Assembly (NCBI GenBank): GCA_004369045.1
Contig: ML213511.1
Span: 302,273 to 366,272, forward strand
From: Heliocybe sulcata
Taxonomy: Eukaryota > Basidiomycota > Agaricomycetes > Gloeophyllales > Gloeophyllaceae
Direction of reading: 5' to 3'
Length of the DNA stretch: 64,000 bases
A program made the translations under genes and the position numbers. The notes under the pieces are model-generated. The model did no database searches. It was given only the letters and a program-made list of their open reading frames with translations, and was not told the origin of the DNA. Below are positions 23,499 through 34,861 of this stretch, piece by piece (within the stretch, counting starts at the first letter, position 1; every line of letters begins with the position of its first letter).

Positions 23499-25101
23499 TC
23501 ATTCGGCATTCTCCATCAGCTCCTTATTCAACCCTTCCCTCTTCATGCAATTCTCGAACTTGAAACTCTGCGCGAGCCTGTCCAGCTCTTCCTCGTCCAT
23601 CCCCTTAAAATGCTCCGCCCACTCCTTGACGAGGTACTCTCCCAGCAGCATGGTGCGCGCCAGCCTAGTCACTCGCCCTTCGACACCCCAAATGGGAGGG
23701 TATAAGTTTAGGTGCTTCTCGTTGGATACGGATTCCTTGATGAGGTTCACCAAGGGATCGTATAGGTGCCGGACGTGTCGGTCGTCGGCACCCCATGCGT
23801 CCACCGCGAGGCGCCACTTCTTCTGCAGGAAGTTCTCGAATAGCTTCATATATGGTGTCTCCTTCGAGACGTAGACCATGCCCTGGAAGCCAATGTCCTT
23901 GTACAGCCAGATTGACCAGCTTAGTTGATCCTAGTACGATCACAGAGTCGGTATCTCAGTGATCATCTGTCCCCTGTCGTAAGCTACTGACCTTCTTGTA
24001 AAGTTCCAACTGATACCGCAGGACCTTCATCCGCCTATCGTTAATTTCTTCCCAATTGTCCCCTTCGAAGTCTTTCCGAGCATAGACTGGACCCCACTCG
24101 CCATTCCAAACGCACAAGCCCCGTTCGTCCATCCAAGCGCGCTTCCTCATGTACGTCTTCCTAATAAGGTCCCTTTGTGCTGCCGTATCCTCGTAGGGTT
24201 CGGGAGCCTTTGGGAACCCGTAGACGGCATAGTCGTGGATCGAGTACGCTGAATTCGGCCACCTGTCCTTCGCATCCTCCGGAAATGCCGAGAAGTCAAT
24301 AGAGTACGTGTTCCCGTCGAAGAAAATGATGTGCCTAGGATCCTCCTCCCGTATCGCGGCATACACGCGGTCGTAGAAATCGATCAGCCGGGTATGCGTC
24401 GGGTCGGACGGTTCGTTCATAGGGTTGTAGCCAGCGATCCAAGGGTTGTCCTTGTAATGCCTCGCTATCTCTCTCCAGAGCCACACCAGCCTGTCTTGGA
24501 AGTCCTTGTGCATCCAGAATGTCGGGATGTGTATCCCTGCGTCGCAGTGCCAGCCACCATTCTGTCCACCTGGTGCGCTATGCATGTCGATGATGGTGTA
24601 GATCTGATATTTCGCACAGAGCGCAATGACACGGTCCAGGTGCTTGAAGCCCTCGGGTTTGAGGACCCGCGGGTTCGCGTCGTCTTCGAAGTGGCGGTAA
24701 GAGATGGCGATGCGGATGCAGTTTAGGGAGAGGGATTTGAAGAATTGCGCGTCGGGCTCTGTGAAGAAGTACTCGAGGAACTGGGTGCGTATAGTACGAA
24801 TACGTGTGAGTGCTTTTGCGCAAACTGGATGGTACTGAGCCGACCTTGTCAAAGAAGAACTCGGATTTCTGGGGACCTATCACCTCTGCGAGGGCTTCTC
24901 GGATTTGGAACTCGACTGAGGGATAGCCGACTATAAAGTTCTCCATTCTACGGATCGTTATGAGCAGTGCGGTCCGCGTCATGGTCATACAGCGAGGACG
25001 ACTCACAGCATCCATCCACCCAGCGCAGCACCGCGCAAAATAATCTCCTTCCCATCAGAGCCGACGATCTTGGTTCCTTCGACCTTGAGGTACGACATCA
25101 T
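23499..25101 (-). CDS. Glycoside hydrolase family 5 protein (beta-glucanase/glycosidase-like)
   Basis: The gene encodes a GH5 retaining glycosidase of about 470 residues. Exon 1 starts at 25101 (MMSYLKVEGTKIVGSDGKEI, then LRGAALGGWM). It is followed by MENFIVGYPSVEFQ, FFFDK joined to FLEYFFTEPDAQFFK, and the (beta/alpha)8 core. NCIRIAISYRHFEDD carries the strand-3 Arg. DMHSAPGGQNGGWHCDAG is a substrate-loop segment. GYNPMNEPSDP contains the acid/base Glu, and LCVWNGEWGPVY contains the nucleophile Glu. The C-terminal part (SWSIWLYKDIGFQGMVYV) closes the barrel and continues into a helical extension ending at 23499. No signal peptide is visible, so the enzyme may be intracellular. Substrate could be a beta-1,3-glucan or a glycolipid; this cannot be decided here. 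Confidence 0.88.
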
Positions 25102-26352
25102 GCGATGAAGGAGCAGGGGCCTCTATGCCTCTTGTCGCACATAATATAAGTGCTTGTTCCATCGGTCCGATACGTCAGGCGTACAGCGACGGCGAACCGG
25201 AATGCATCTGCTTCCGAACTTACGCCGCTTTTCATATTTAGGTGAGCAAGCCTGGAGAGCTAGCGGTCATGTGTTGAGGTATCTGACGGCGGTCTGTAAT
25301 TGGCGGGAAGCCTGGGGGGTGGAAGATGTCAGTATTGTCTGTGTCTGTGCATATCGACAGTTTAGCACCGCCGCTCAGGTCATCTGTTTTGCCACTCATA
25401 CTGGTATAAATGGTGTTCTACATACACAGGTACCTTGCTTCGCAATGGCTGAGGCATCAATATTTGCTAGCTCTAGCTCACTCTGTCAGTCGATTAACGG
25501 ACACTTCTCGGGACATCATGCGGGTTTGAGCCAAATATGATGGTTGGGCCTAGGATAGGTAGCCACAGCCCAGAGTCCATATAATGACGCTCTGAGCGGT
25601 GGGACTTGTATCTGTCGCGCTGTTTGGGAACCTGGATAAAAGGAAACGCAGACGGAAAGGTCTGTCTTTGCTCCTGTCCGATCTCCAATAGCCAACAGAT
25701 ATGTGGTGAACTGCGGCGAGTATCCGATGAGTAGTTCGGAGATGAAACGTTGGAGGGGGAACTCGGCAAAGGCAAATATCACCTGTGTCCTATCCATCTG
25801 ATTATTGTACTCTGAAACCGGTTCTGCTTGAGCCTGAACGTGAATATGACCGTTCATCGAGAGAGGATTTTCTGGATTACAGGGCTGTACAACGTGCGCA
25901 GGACATCGCAGCCTTCATGCCCGCCTTGCTCTTGCCTGCCCTGGCTCTTGCCTGCCCTCAGCCTCATTCCAGCGCAGCGACCGGATGGCCCAGAAGCTGA
26001 TCGTCGAGGCTCCGAATTGCCTTGACAACGGGAAGAGGAAGAGGCATGACTGCCGCCGGGGCAATTTACGGGCGTGAGGACGTCACCTGCAATAGGAAAC
26101 GGAGGGGCGGGGGAAAGTGACTGATTCTCCATCTCGTCCGGCTGCAACCGTGCGTTCCTTTCATCTGTTTGCTTGACGTTGGGGACGTCGTCCAGCAGAG
26201 GGCTTCCATTCCTGCGCCCCAGCAGGCTGCCTTCAGGTGCACCCGAGTTACCCCGCGTTCTTTATCCTTCGACACTCCTTGCATTTCGGTCGGCTTGGGC
26301 TGGACCTGAGCATTCGCATTCTATCACCAGCGACGGACAAGCGGCAGGAAAT
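25102..26352. promoter_or_regulatory. Long divergent intergenic region
   Basis: The 1.25 kb lie between the GH5 gene and the repeat-protein gene, both transcribed outward. Short open frames on both strands carry no domains. The stretch probably contains both promoters and the 5' untranslated region of the right-hand gene. No repeats were noticed. Confidence 0.45.
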
Positions 26353-28898
26353 ATGGCGTACACTCCCCCTCAAATGAGAAGCAATGTGAGCTCTGACTCG
26401 CTCTCGAGCAGTAAGAGTAATGTCAACCGAGACTCGAACATGGTACGGGCCTCTATTCTCAACACGGCCCTTGAGCTGGGAGTGGGAAGGAACAGGACAG
26501 TCACCAACTGGATGTTCAATGGCATTGACGAGGAAGACGAGGAGGAAGAGGTGCGTGCCTGTTATCCTCTGTGGATAGGGTCTAAGCGTCGTCACAGTCA
26601 ATGTCCCCTGCTCTGACCTCGGCTTCGACCGCGTCTGATAACTCAGTCGGCACGCCTCAGATGAGTTCTGGCGCTTTCGCGTACCCAGGGCCTGCGGGGC
26701 GCGTCCCCCCGCTCACGACAAAACCTACGCCCAGAGTCGAGTTCGATCTTACGAGGCCCCCACCTACTCCAGATACAGTATCACCTGTGCCTGTTTCTGC
26801 TCCGACGAACCAAGGTTTCCTGAAGTCCAGATTCGGTAGATCCAAATCAAAGCGGGACGACGGGTACGAGACGGATGGCGCTACAACTGATACCGGGAGT
26901 AAGAAAAAGAATAACAAGAAGGGCAAGCCGTCTGGAGAAGGCCACGAGACGGATGGGGACGGTGGAAAGTCAAAAAAGAAGAACAAGAAGAAGAAGGAGG
27001 ATGGAGAGGAGAGCGACGGGGGCTACTTGTCTGATTTCACCCGAAGGAGGAAGAAAGACAAGAAGCCGAAAGCCTCCCCTTCCCCGGGCGAGGAGAGCGA
27101 CGGCGGCTACTTGTCGGAAGCTTCGTCTAAGAAGATGAAATCGTTCTTCCGAATGAACGGCAGGTCTGGTTCGGGCTCCAAGAATCCACCGCCCGTTCCC
27201 TCGTTGCCTGACCTGCAGGGCCTGCCGCCTCTGCCCATTGCGGGCAAGTTCGCAGACTCTAGGAGCGGTACGCCGTTGTCCAAAGATAGTATCGATGGGA
27301 GCGACCTGCGGAAGGTTTTCTCGAATGACAGTTTATCGAGCAACCTGGAGACGACCACTCAAGAGGATGCAAGCATCGGCCACTGGAGCGAACGTGATAA
27401 ACGCTCGTTAGAGTCCCAGCCTGGTGAAAGCCCTCGTCGGGAGTACCCGAGGAGGCTGCGATTCAGACTCGGTTCATCTGACTCTATCCCGTCAAGTCAA
27501 GACAGCAGGGACACCGGGAAGCCTCTTCCCGCCCTCTCGCTACCGAACTCGAGGAACATGTCACCCATGCCTTCTCCTGGAGGTGTCTCCCCAGCTCCGG
27601 CTGAGCAACAGGCAGCTTTACACCGACCCATTCCACTCAACCTATCTATTCCATCGGGTTCCAATGTCCGTCAAGGGCGTCGTCTCTCGCCCAAGTCTCT
27701 GGGCTCCGAGTATGCGTTTATCCAACCAGGGCTTGCGCCTGACAGGTCACATACTCTTCCAGTCTCCCCTGCTCCGAGCGACTACTCCTTAGTCCCATCT
27801 GTACCAGGCGCAGAGTACACCAACCCGTCACCGCTGCCTAGTCCCCGTCCTCTTACGCCGTCCCATCACGATATGCCTCCTCCAACCCCTCCTCCTCACG
27901 GTCCCTTACCCGATGTCCCTCCGCAGCAGGTTGAGATACAGGCTCCCAAAGCTTCGGCGGCACCTCCCTCGTCCTTCTTGGACTTCGAAGCCCAGTCTCC
28001 TCCCACGTCGCGAAGTACGTCCCCTCTGTATGCGCAAGGCATACCCACCATCCAGCGGGGCAGAGAGTCGCCGTTCCCGGCCAAGCCGCTGCTGCCTCCC
28101 GAGGATCGGGAGCTGATCCAACGCGCCCGGTCACCGAACGGACGGTCGGCGTCGGCCATGGGGTATTACAGCCGGCCTTCAGAGCGCGTGCGGCGGGGGC
28201 AGAACCTGAGCGAGGATGGCCTGGACTATTTGATCGCCGGGCGCCCGGGGCCTATGGTGCGGTCGCCGTCTGCCATCGCGCGCATGCGACCTGAGGTGTC
28301 TGCGTCGCCTGAGGTCATGTCCGGGATCAATATCAGTGTTGAGCAGGCGTCGGAGGAAGCGGATGTGGAGGAGCGCGCGGAGTTGGACTCTGTGCTGTCT
28401 AGGTTCCGCAATGGCGGTGAGGAGCGGGGTCAAGAGGTTGAGCCGAGCATCCCGGCTGGTGCTGTCAAAACGGTGCTTTCCCCTGGACTGCGATCGCCGA
28501 ACAGCTATCGTAACTCTCAGCGGCAGCCGCGGATCATCAAGGGACGAGACCCTGGGTATGAGCTCGAAGAAGACGAGGAGGAGGAGCCGGAGGAGTATGG
28601 GGAGATTGAGGATGAGGTCATCGAGGACGACGACAAGTCGTACTATCCCGAGGAGGACAAGACCGCTGGCCGGAGCACGTTTTATATGCTGGAGAACGGC
28701 GAGGAGGACTTGCGGTACTCGATGTACACGGATGGGGACAGGACGAGCCGCGGCAGCTTCTTGAACGAAGATAAGAGCTGGGATGCGCGCGAGCGGTTCA
28801 TGCGAAGGGTTGCGGCGCTGTACGAGGAGACTGGGAGGGAGAAACCCCCGCCGGTGCCGAAGTTGGATCCTAAGCTCAAAGCCAAGTTTGGGGGCTGA
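26353..28898 (+). CDS. Uncharacterised low-complexity Lys/Ser/Pro-rich protein
   Basis: Two exons (26353-26550 and 26598-28898, 47-nt intron) give 832 residues. The N terminus (about 1-66) is the most globular part: VRASILNTALELGVGRNRTV followed by WMFNGIDEEDEEEE. Next comes a Lys-rich zone with spaced acidic motifs: DDGYETDG, HETDGDGG, EESDGGYLSD and EESDGGYLSE at about residues 100-175. The middle (about 180-600) is Ser/Pro-rich and probably disordered. The last about 100 residues have a strongly acidic run, then a short charged segment (DARERFMRRVAALYEETG) and a Pro-Lys end. I do not recognise a family. Its composition suggests a phosphorylated scaffold, perhaps of the cell cortex, but this is inference. 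Codon use resembles its neighbours. Confidence 0.78.
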
Positions 28899-29455
28899 GT
28901 GTGTCGAGAATGCTTTTCTCTGGGCGACTTGTCTTGCTTTTTTCTTGTTGTATTTGCTACACTTACCTGCCTCACTCCATTGCCTCGTCTTGCATCTTGG
29001 CCCAGATTTCGGTCTTGGACATACACGCTCGCTTTTCTTTGCCGATTGTCGGTCTGGTTCGGCTTCGTCTAGCCTCGCTGGCGGCAATGCGTAGACATCT
29101 GTACTGGCTCACTTTTCACTGATTCCCTTCTTGCCTTGATCATACCCCGCTGTGCGAAGTATCTAACTTGAATCTATGCTTTTCATATAGTTGCATGCAG
29201 ATCTATCTTACTGTAATATAGAGGGTACTCGGTTGATGATGGGCGTGAAGGGTGTTTCAGTCAACGGATCAAAGTTCTGAATTGGTCGAGCGGAGGGGCT
29301 ATCGTGCAGATGGTGGGTGCAAACAAGGAAGCAAAGCCGTCATGGCAGCTCGATGGAGAAGGGATAGCACAAAGACAGTATATACCGAGCACTCCCAAGC
29401 ATATGTCAATAGAAGTACAATGGAGATCCAAGCATAGCCGGATTTATTCGAACCA
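28899..29455. other. Convergent intergenic region
   Basis: The 557 bp lie between two genes that run toward each other and should hold both 3' untranslated regions. A minus-strand hydrophobic open frame (29299-29559) overlaps the end of the zinc-protein gene, but it is explained by that gene's last intron and 3' region. Confidence 0.45.
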
Positions 29456-30159
29456 TTATGCTCGACCGTAGCAGTCACAGCAAGTCGTCTTGTTACTGAG
29501 GGAAAGCGGATGTTAGGAACAACCCAGTGGCCGATGAAGTAAACCATGCCTTGGAGCATCCTCTATGCAACAATTCCGACAGAAAGCCCTTCCGCAGCCA
29601 GGCATAAGCCGTTTGCTATGCTCCTCCCATTCCTCGTCCTTTCCCTGATCTTCATCCTCATCGTCCTGGAACTTTCTACGCTTTCCAGCCGGTGTAGCGT
29701 CCATATTTCCCTTGACGTTCATGTTCACGCTGCTCAACGACAAGCCCGCTCGTCGAGGAGACCGATCAGGCATCGCAGGTGGTGTAAGCGAGGATGCCAG
29801 ACCAGGATTCAAAGCCGAACGCGTGTCGCATGTACGCGAACATACGGCACAGGTTGTCGCGTTACACCTAGAGATGCAACATCATTATACCATCATGTTT
29901 GAAAGACAACAAGAGGAGACGCGAACCTCGGGCAGATGATTACAGGACATCCGCGAATATTCAGGGATCTGTGGCACGACTCGCAAGCGAGTGGTTTCGT
30001 CGGCCAGGAGAGCGCGTATTCCGCGCTTTTATCATCTACCGATTCTCCGTCATGCACGGAAGAGAGCGGCGCCAGCTTTCTCCTCTTGTTGGGAAGTCTC
30101 TTGACTGGTCCTTTCAACGAATGTATCAGATCAGGACTATTGGGACCAGCAGCCGCCAC
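29456..30159 (-). CDS. Small cysteine-rich zinc-binding protein of unknown function
   Basis: Three exons (30159-29927, 29867-29550, 29495-29456) total 591 nt, 196 residues. The N terminus is basic with a likely nuclear signal (KRLPNKRRK). Residues about 60-95 hold LACESCHRSL, then ICPRCNATTCAVCSRTC. A Ser/Pro and Asp/Glu-rich linker follows, with a second basic cluster (AGKRRKF). The C terminus has GCGRAFCRNCC and TTCCDCYGRA. The spacing of Cys pairs suggests two split cross-brace or ribbon zinc sites brought together by the fold. The last intron needs a GC donor (CCAAG|gcatgg, 29549-29496). Splicing there gives a compact Cys-pair ending, whereas reading on gives a tail with no motif. I recall similar fungal proteins ending in a CYDCYG-like motif, but no named function. 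Possibly nuclear. Confidence 0.68.
29496..29549 (-). other. Probable GC-AG intron in the zinc-binding protein gene
   Basis: The 54-nt interval starts gcatgg and ends cctcag on the minus strand. It is the only splice that joins the NCCIEDAP segment in frame to the Cys-pair ending. The donor is weaker than those of the other two GC-AG introns in this window, so confidence is lower. Confidence 0.5.
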
Positions 30160-30531
30160 TAACGGCTATTTGGAAAAGCGAAAGCAGCTGTCATCGCAGA
30201 TACTTGTTCGGCAGTGAGTAGAGCACCAGGAGACCTGCGCGGAAGAAAGCCTCGCGATATGTGGACGGTCGACAGTCCGTCAGGCTGGACAAAGCGAGAG
30301 TTTCTGCCCGAGCCACACGCGATCGAACGTGTGGCCGCGACGGCACCGGGTTTATTCTTGATACCCGGAATCAGCGGAAGGTTCCGTTGATCTGAAAGTT
30401 CATTGGCTCCTGCATACCTATGAGCTCTCAAGACGCTTGTATATGCATGTCCGTGGCCTGACTACAGCAGGTGCCAGGCTCAGACGCAAGTGGTGATACA
30501 AAAATATATGGGCTACTTCTGATCCCAAGAT

Positions 30532-32049
30532 TTAAACCCATCGCTGAACTATCACGCTGTTCACCAAACCCGCCTGCTCGATAGTCTCCGAGCCGTCCTC
30601 CAATACCCGGTTTGGGAACGTCGTGCCAATGGTGTACGGGCGAGCGTTGTTCTCCGGACGAGACCTGAAGAACAAGATTCCTAAGTGATGGGGTATCAGA
30701 AGTGAACAATGCTTACGCGTTGATAAAGTTACGGATGTCCTTGACAGTATGCGTCAAGTTCATTCGTGCCACAAGCCTACTCAAGTGGATGAGAACATCG
30801 CCTCAGTGACCGCTCCACCGTCGACATACCTTGTCCCATCAGCTAACCGGATCTGCACGCTCGTCGTAGGCTTGTTCTGGTCGACCTCAAACCGCGTATG
30901 GATACTCTGCGGCTCCCGATCAGGCCCGGCCGCAGAGCTGCCACTCGCGCTCGGGGTACCGCTAGCAGCAGGGAAACCTCCGGGCATATTCGCGCTCGAC
31001 GCTGTTGCGCCCGCGCCAACGAGCGCGGCTAGAGGCGAGCCCAGCCGGTTGCCGGAGCCAGAGAAGGGCACGTCAGGACGCTTGGGCGGGGGTTGGTAGT
31101 CCTCGTTTATGCGCCGTGCAACACGAAGCTCGACTGGTTGGCCTGGGAGGACGTCGAGGACGTGCGGTGGCGCGAGGCTGGAGATCAAGGTTAGTTTGGC
31201 GTGAAATTTGCACAGCGGACAGACGTACCCAGCTTCGATTTGCGCTAGTAGCCGCGCCTCTTCGGGGTTGTCATATCTCCTCAATTCGCCGTCTTCTACG
31301 CTGAAGCCGTCGCGCCAGAATGTGAGGTGACGTATGGCGGTCTCGGCGGCCTCGTTTGCTGCAAAGCGGCACCATTACACAGGGCAAGGACAGTGGCAGG
31401 ACAGTGGCTTACGATCTGCCGCAGGTGCATTGGGATCGGGGATATAAGTACTCTCGACTTCGTCGCTGCCGAGAGTATGACCTCCGCCTGTGAAAATCGT
31501 AGGCTGGGAAGGACCCGCGGCACCCATGCCTATGCTAGGAGTCTGGCCACCTCTGTAGTTCATACAGTTAGACGAGTGGCCTTTTGATGCAGGAGACTCA
31601 CTACTCACTCGAACGCCCTTCGCAAGATGTTCCGCACAGCATCCCCACCCGGCATGCCGCCGCCTGCTCTGTCGGGATTCTGCACTGAGATACCACTACG
31701 AAGCCATGAGTCGTCACAAGCCACTATATACTATCTGATACACACCTACGCTCTCCACCGGCATACCAGTCAACGGGCCCTTGATCGTCCTCCTCGTCAT
31801 CATCTCCTCCGCCCATCGGTCCGGGACCCATTGGCCCACCCATCATTGGCGGCGGTGCACCTCCAGCTCCACCGCTGCTGCCGACGTCGCGCAGTGTCGC
31901 GATGCGTGGGCCGCCAGTGTTGCGGCTTGATGGTCTATTCGCGATCATAAATCGGACAGGATCAGGACAGATGCATTGTAGTTTGCTTACCTTGAATCGG
32001 GCTGTCCGGGATTGTTCCAGTCACCGATGCGTCCTAATCTCGGCGCCAT
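30532..32049 (-). CDS. SHP1: Shp1/p47-type Cdc48 cofactor (SEP and UBX domains)
   Basis: Shp1/p47 binds the AAA ATPase Cdc48/p97 and guides it in ubiquitin-linked membrane fusion, autophagy and phosphatase assembly. The start at 32049 gives [15 protein letters not shown]. It is followed by the Gly-rich linker with a TLRDVGSS motif, an acidic patch (GGDDDEEDD), and an [15 protein letters not shown] region. The SEP domain follows (about 31320-31130: [35 protein letters not shown]). After a Pro/Ala linker comes the UBX domain, split by introns: [49 protein letters not shown], and the end VIVQRWV. At least six exons. No UBA domain precedes the linker, unlike most family members. This may be real, or an upstream exon may have been missed. 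NSE3 starts divergently 371 bp away. Confidence 0.9.
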
Positions 32050-32419
32050 GTCTTTTGAGTGCTTGCTCGCTGTTGCCGACGACGATGGTCCAAGAGAAAG
32101 GTTGTAACAAAGATGGGTATGAAATGTATGGGTATGGGGAGGGAGATGACGCGGTCTAGTAAGACCCCGAACGCTGATCATTACCATTTCAGGCTGGAGT
32201 AGATATTACTCTATGCAGAGAACTGTATGCTCCTTTCTTCTATCAGAAAACATATGGCTGTAATTGCATTCTGTCGACGAAGTTACATTACTTTGAGCGA
32301 GCATTGCGCGCCAATATCTTTAAGCACTTTCAGGGTGTCGGGTCTCTCTTCTCTTTCAGGAGCGCGTAGCCGAGACGCGTCTTGGGACGCGTCTCATTAA
32401 TTTATCTCTTAACGCCACT
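32050..32419. promoter_or_regulatory. Divergent promoter region of SHP1 and NSE3
   Basis: The 370 bp separate the two starts. A near-palindromic GAGACGCGTCTTGGGACGCGTCTC lies at about 32370-32393, just before the NSE3 start. The two inverted GACGCGTC units each contain an ACGCGT core, the MluI cell-cycle box bound by MBF-type factors in other fungi. This would suit an Smc5/6 gene, but the regulatory role is inference. Confidence 0.5.
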
Positions 32420-33764
32420 ATGGCCCGTTCAGGTCCTTCACGCTCTCGCCGCGCTACCCAACCCTTGCAACCAAGCCAATCTCAGCGTTCCCGTCCCGCT
32501 AGAGACGATGAAGATGACGAGTCCAATGAAGAAGAGGTAGGAGAGGAGAACGAGGAGAATGACTTAGATGGAGATCTACGGCAGGACAGGGGAGAAAGCG
32601 TGCGCGACTCGCTATGTCTCAATGACATGAGGTTGATAGAGACCGCAGGAGGTATCGCGGAAGGCGAATGATTTGGTTAGGCTTGCGCTCTCCACAGAGC
32701 ATAAGAGAGCCGCGCTGAGGCGAGACGAGATCAATAAGAAAGGTACCGTCCACAATGAACCGTGTTTGATGTAGGCTCACTGTAAGCGCAGTCCTGGGAT
32801 CAAATACACGATCCTTTACCGCAGTGCTGGAGCAAGCTCAAATGATCCTGCGGAAGACATTTGGCATGGAACTGGTGGAACTCCGATCCCGAGCAGGTCT
32901 CGAGCAAGAGGACAATGCTAATGCGGACGGCGAAGAGCGCACGGGTTTGAAGAAGAAAGGTTGCTTCGCCTTTCTGCATCATTCGGGCGACTAATTCAGG
33001 GAGACTTTATCAGCGGCTGCTGCGGGATCCAAGACCTACATCCTTCGCTCTGTGCTGAGTGCTACCATAATTGAGCAAGCAGGCCTTACAGACGCAGACA
33101 TCCTAGAGGAAGAGGCCGTCGACATGCCCGAAGGCGATGACGATGAGGAAGTCTACCGTACATACGGTAGCATCATCTCGTGGAGCCATTCCGACCAGTT
33201 GCAGGCGATTGGTATTCTCTATACAATACTAGCCCTCATTCTTGTGAATGGGAAGGCCCTTGATGACCGTGCGTTCTGCAAATGGCTTCCTTGTTACTAG
33301 CTAATGCCGGTTTACTCTAAGTGGCACTCCGAGCATATCTGAAGAAGCTCCGTCTGCCGCAGAACGCTAGCGTCAACTTCACCACGATATCCACCCACAA
33401 ATCGCTCTCCATCGACAGCTATCTGACACAACTCATCCGCCAAGGATATCTCGACCGTCACCGCGTCGGCGACAACGCGCAGAAGAAACGCGGACGCGCC
33501 GCGCAGACCCAGGGCGAAGAAGGTGCCGCATACGAGTGGAGGTGGGGAACCAGAGCTCAGAGTGAGGTGGGCGAGCTTGGCGTGGCCAGGTTTGTCGCGG
33601 AGTTCATGATAGAAAGGATGATGGAGGAAGAGGCTGAGGACAGTGAGGAGGAAGGGGATGAGAGGGCCGCGAAGAAGAGGGCGGAGGAGAATAGGAAGAA
33701 GGTGGAGGCGATGATGAAGGCAATTCAGAGGGAGTCCAACGGGACTTTGAGCGATGTGAAGTGA
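32420..33764 (+). CDS. NSE3: Smc5/6 complex subunit Nse3 (MAGE domain)
   Basis: Nse3 is the MAGE-family subunit that joins Nse1 and Nse4 in the Smc5/6 complex and binds DNA during repair and chromosome maintenance. The start at 32420 gives a basic, Arg/Ser/Gln-rich N terminus (ARSGPSRSRRATQPLQPSQ), then an acidic stretch. Later exons give LVRLALSTEHKRAALRRDEI, the first MAGE helix, then LEQAQMILRKTFGMELVEL. The winged-helix core includes SKTYILRSVLS, HSDQLQAIGILYTILALILV, and a C-terminal wing LRAYLKKLRLPQN with SIDSYLTQLIRQGYLDR. ARFVAEFM followed by an acidic and Lys-rich coiled tail ends the protein at 33764. Introns are short GT-AG types near 32600-32690, 32740-32790, 32960-33005 and 33265-33320. 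Its two inverted ACGCGT cores upstream would fit cell-cycle control. Confidence 0.85.
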
Positions 33765-34816
33765 ACTTCGCGTAGCTGTTCCGCTATTCTTACTTACCGA
33801 CTGCACTACTACCGCATACTTCGATGGCGGGACTTACCTATCGTACTCACCTCTGATTATTTTACGTCTGTTGCTTTTCGGACCCTACTGAGCCACAATA
33901 GTGGCGTCGACACAGGCACCCAAATACGCCACAATAGTCGGTCACATGCGTCCTTCGAAGTTCGTGCGCCACAACTCAGAATTCCTTGCCTTGCCTTCTG
34001 TTTCTCGGAGTCACAGGACAACCTTGAGTCTGCTCTCCCCTCCGTTTCCGAGAGTCGTCAAACTAGACAATGAACGCTCGGTGTCTATCTTCCTGAGTAT
34101 TCCTTGTCTACCGTGGCGATTCTCCGAAATAAGTGTCATCAAATCGTAAGTCGCGCTGTTGCCTTGTTCTCAGGCTGCCTATCTTTCAAAGACGTTCCTG
34201 CCCGCACAACATCCCCGGAGAAGGCCAGTTCATAAGCAAATCAAAGGCTATCATTCGATGTTGGCTTTAGATAGAATTCGTGGGACCGTCGGGCGCCCTA
34301 CAACATGGGGGAACTGCGAAGCTTAATAGTGAGTTCATTTGCCTTTTTGCACGTCGTAATGATGTTCTTATCATCTCCGGGTACATCATCACTCACAGGC
34401 TTATTCGCTCATTATGCGGGAGACAACCTGCCATCCAAGTTGCACCTGGCAGCTCTTGCGAGGGCCACCCTTGATCCATTCTGTTGCAGTATCGCGGATC
34501 ACTGTTCAGCCTTGCCCCGGTTGCAAGGTGACCAAAAAATTTTCACGACCCGAGTACGCAGGGCGTGGCTTCGGTAGCCTGAAGTTACGAGGCCGGAACC
34601 TGTTTCGTTAACAATCGCAGCGACGCACAAGCCGCAATATCCATGAAGGGACACTACCTGGCGAATGATTATTCGAGACCTTATCTTAGCTGTTAAACTA
34701 GGCTGGGATCGCATGTGTGCCAACGCCATGATCGGCATACGGGCCCGAAGGTGAAGGAAAACGTTCGCTCTGATCGCAGTAGCGTCATAGGTCAAACAGT
34801 ATATGAACCCTAGCAC
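33765..34816. other. Intergenic region with no supported gene
   Basis: The 1.05 kb between NSE3 and the P450 gene contain only short frames (for example 33901-34149 and 34305-34577 on the plus strand) without domains. No repeats were recognised. It probably contains the P450 promoter. Confidence 0.45.
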
Positions 34817-34861
34817 TTGCCCAGAGCTACCACGAGCACACCACTCTCAGAACTCGCCGCT

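Noticed and set aside
25494-26147. Overlapping frames on both strands in the GH5/repeat-protein gap
   Set aside because: Short, no motifs, and they fall where promoters and leaders are expected.
28179-29087. 302-codon minus-strand frame opposite the repeat protein
   Set aside because: Low-complexity antisense of a GC-rich coding exon; no domain.
29299-29559. Hydrophobic minus-strand frame that could be a small membrane protein
   Set aside because: It overlaps the last intron and 3' region of the zinc-binding protein gene, and its start lies within that gene in another frame.
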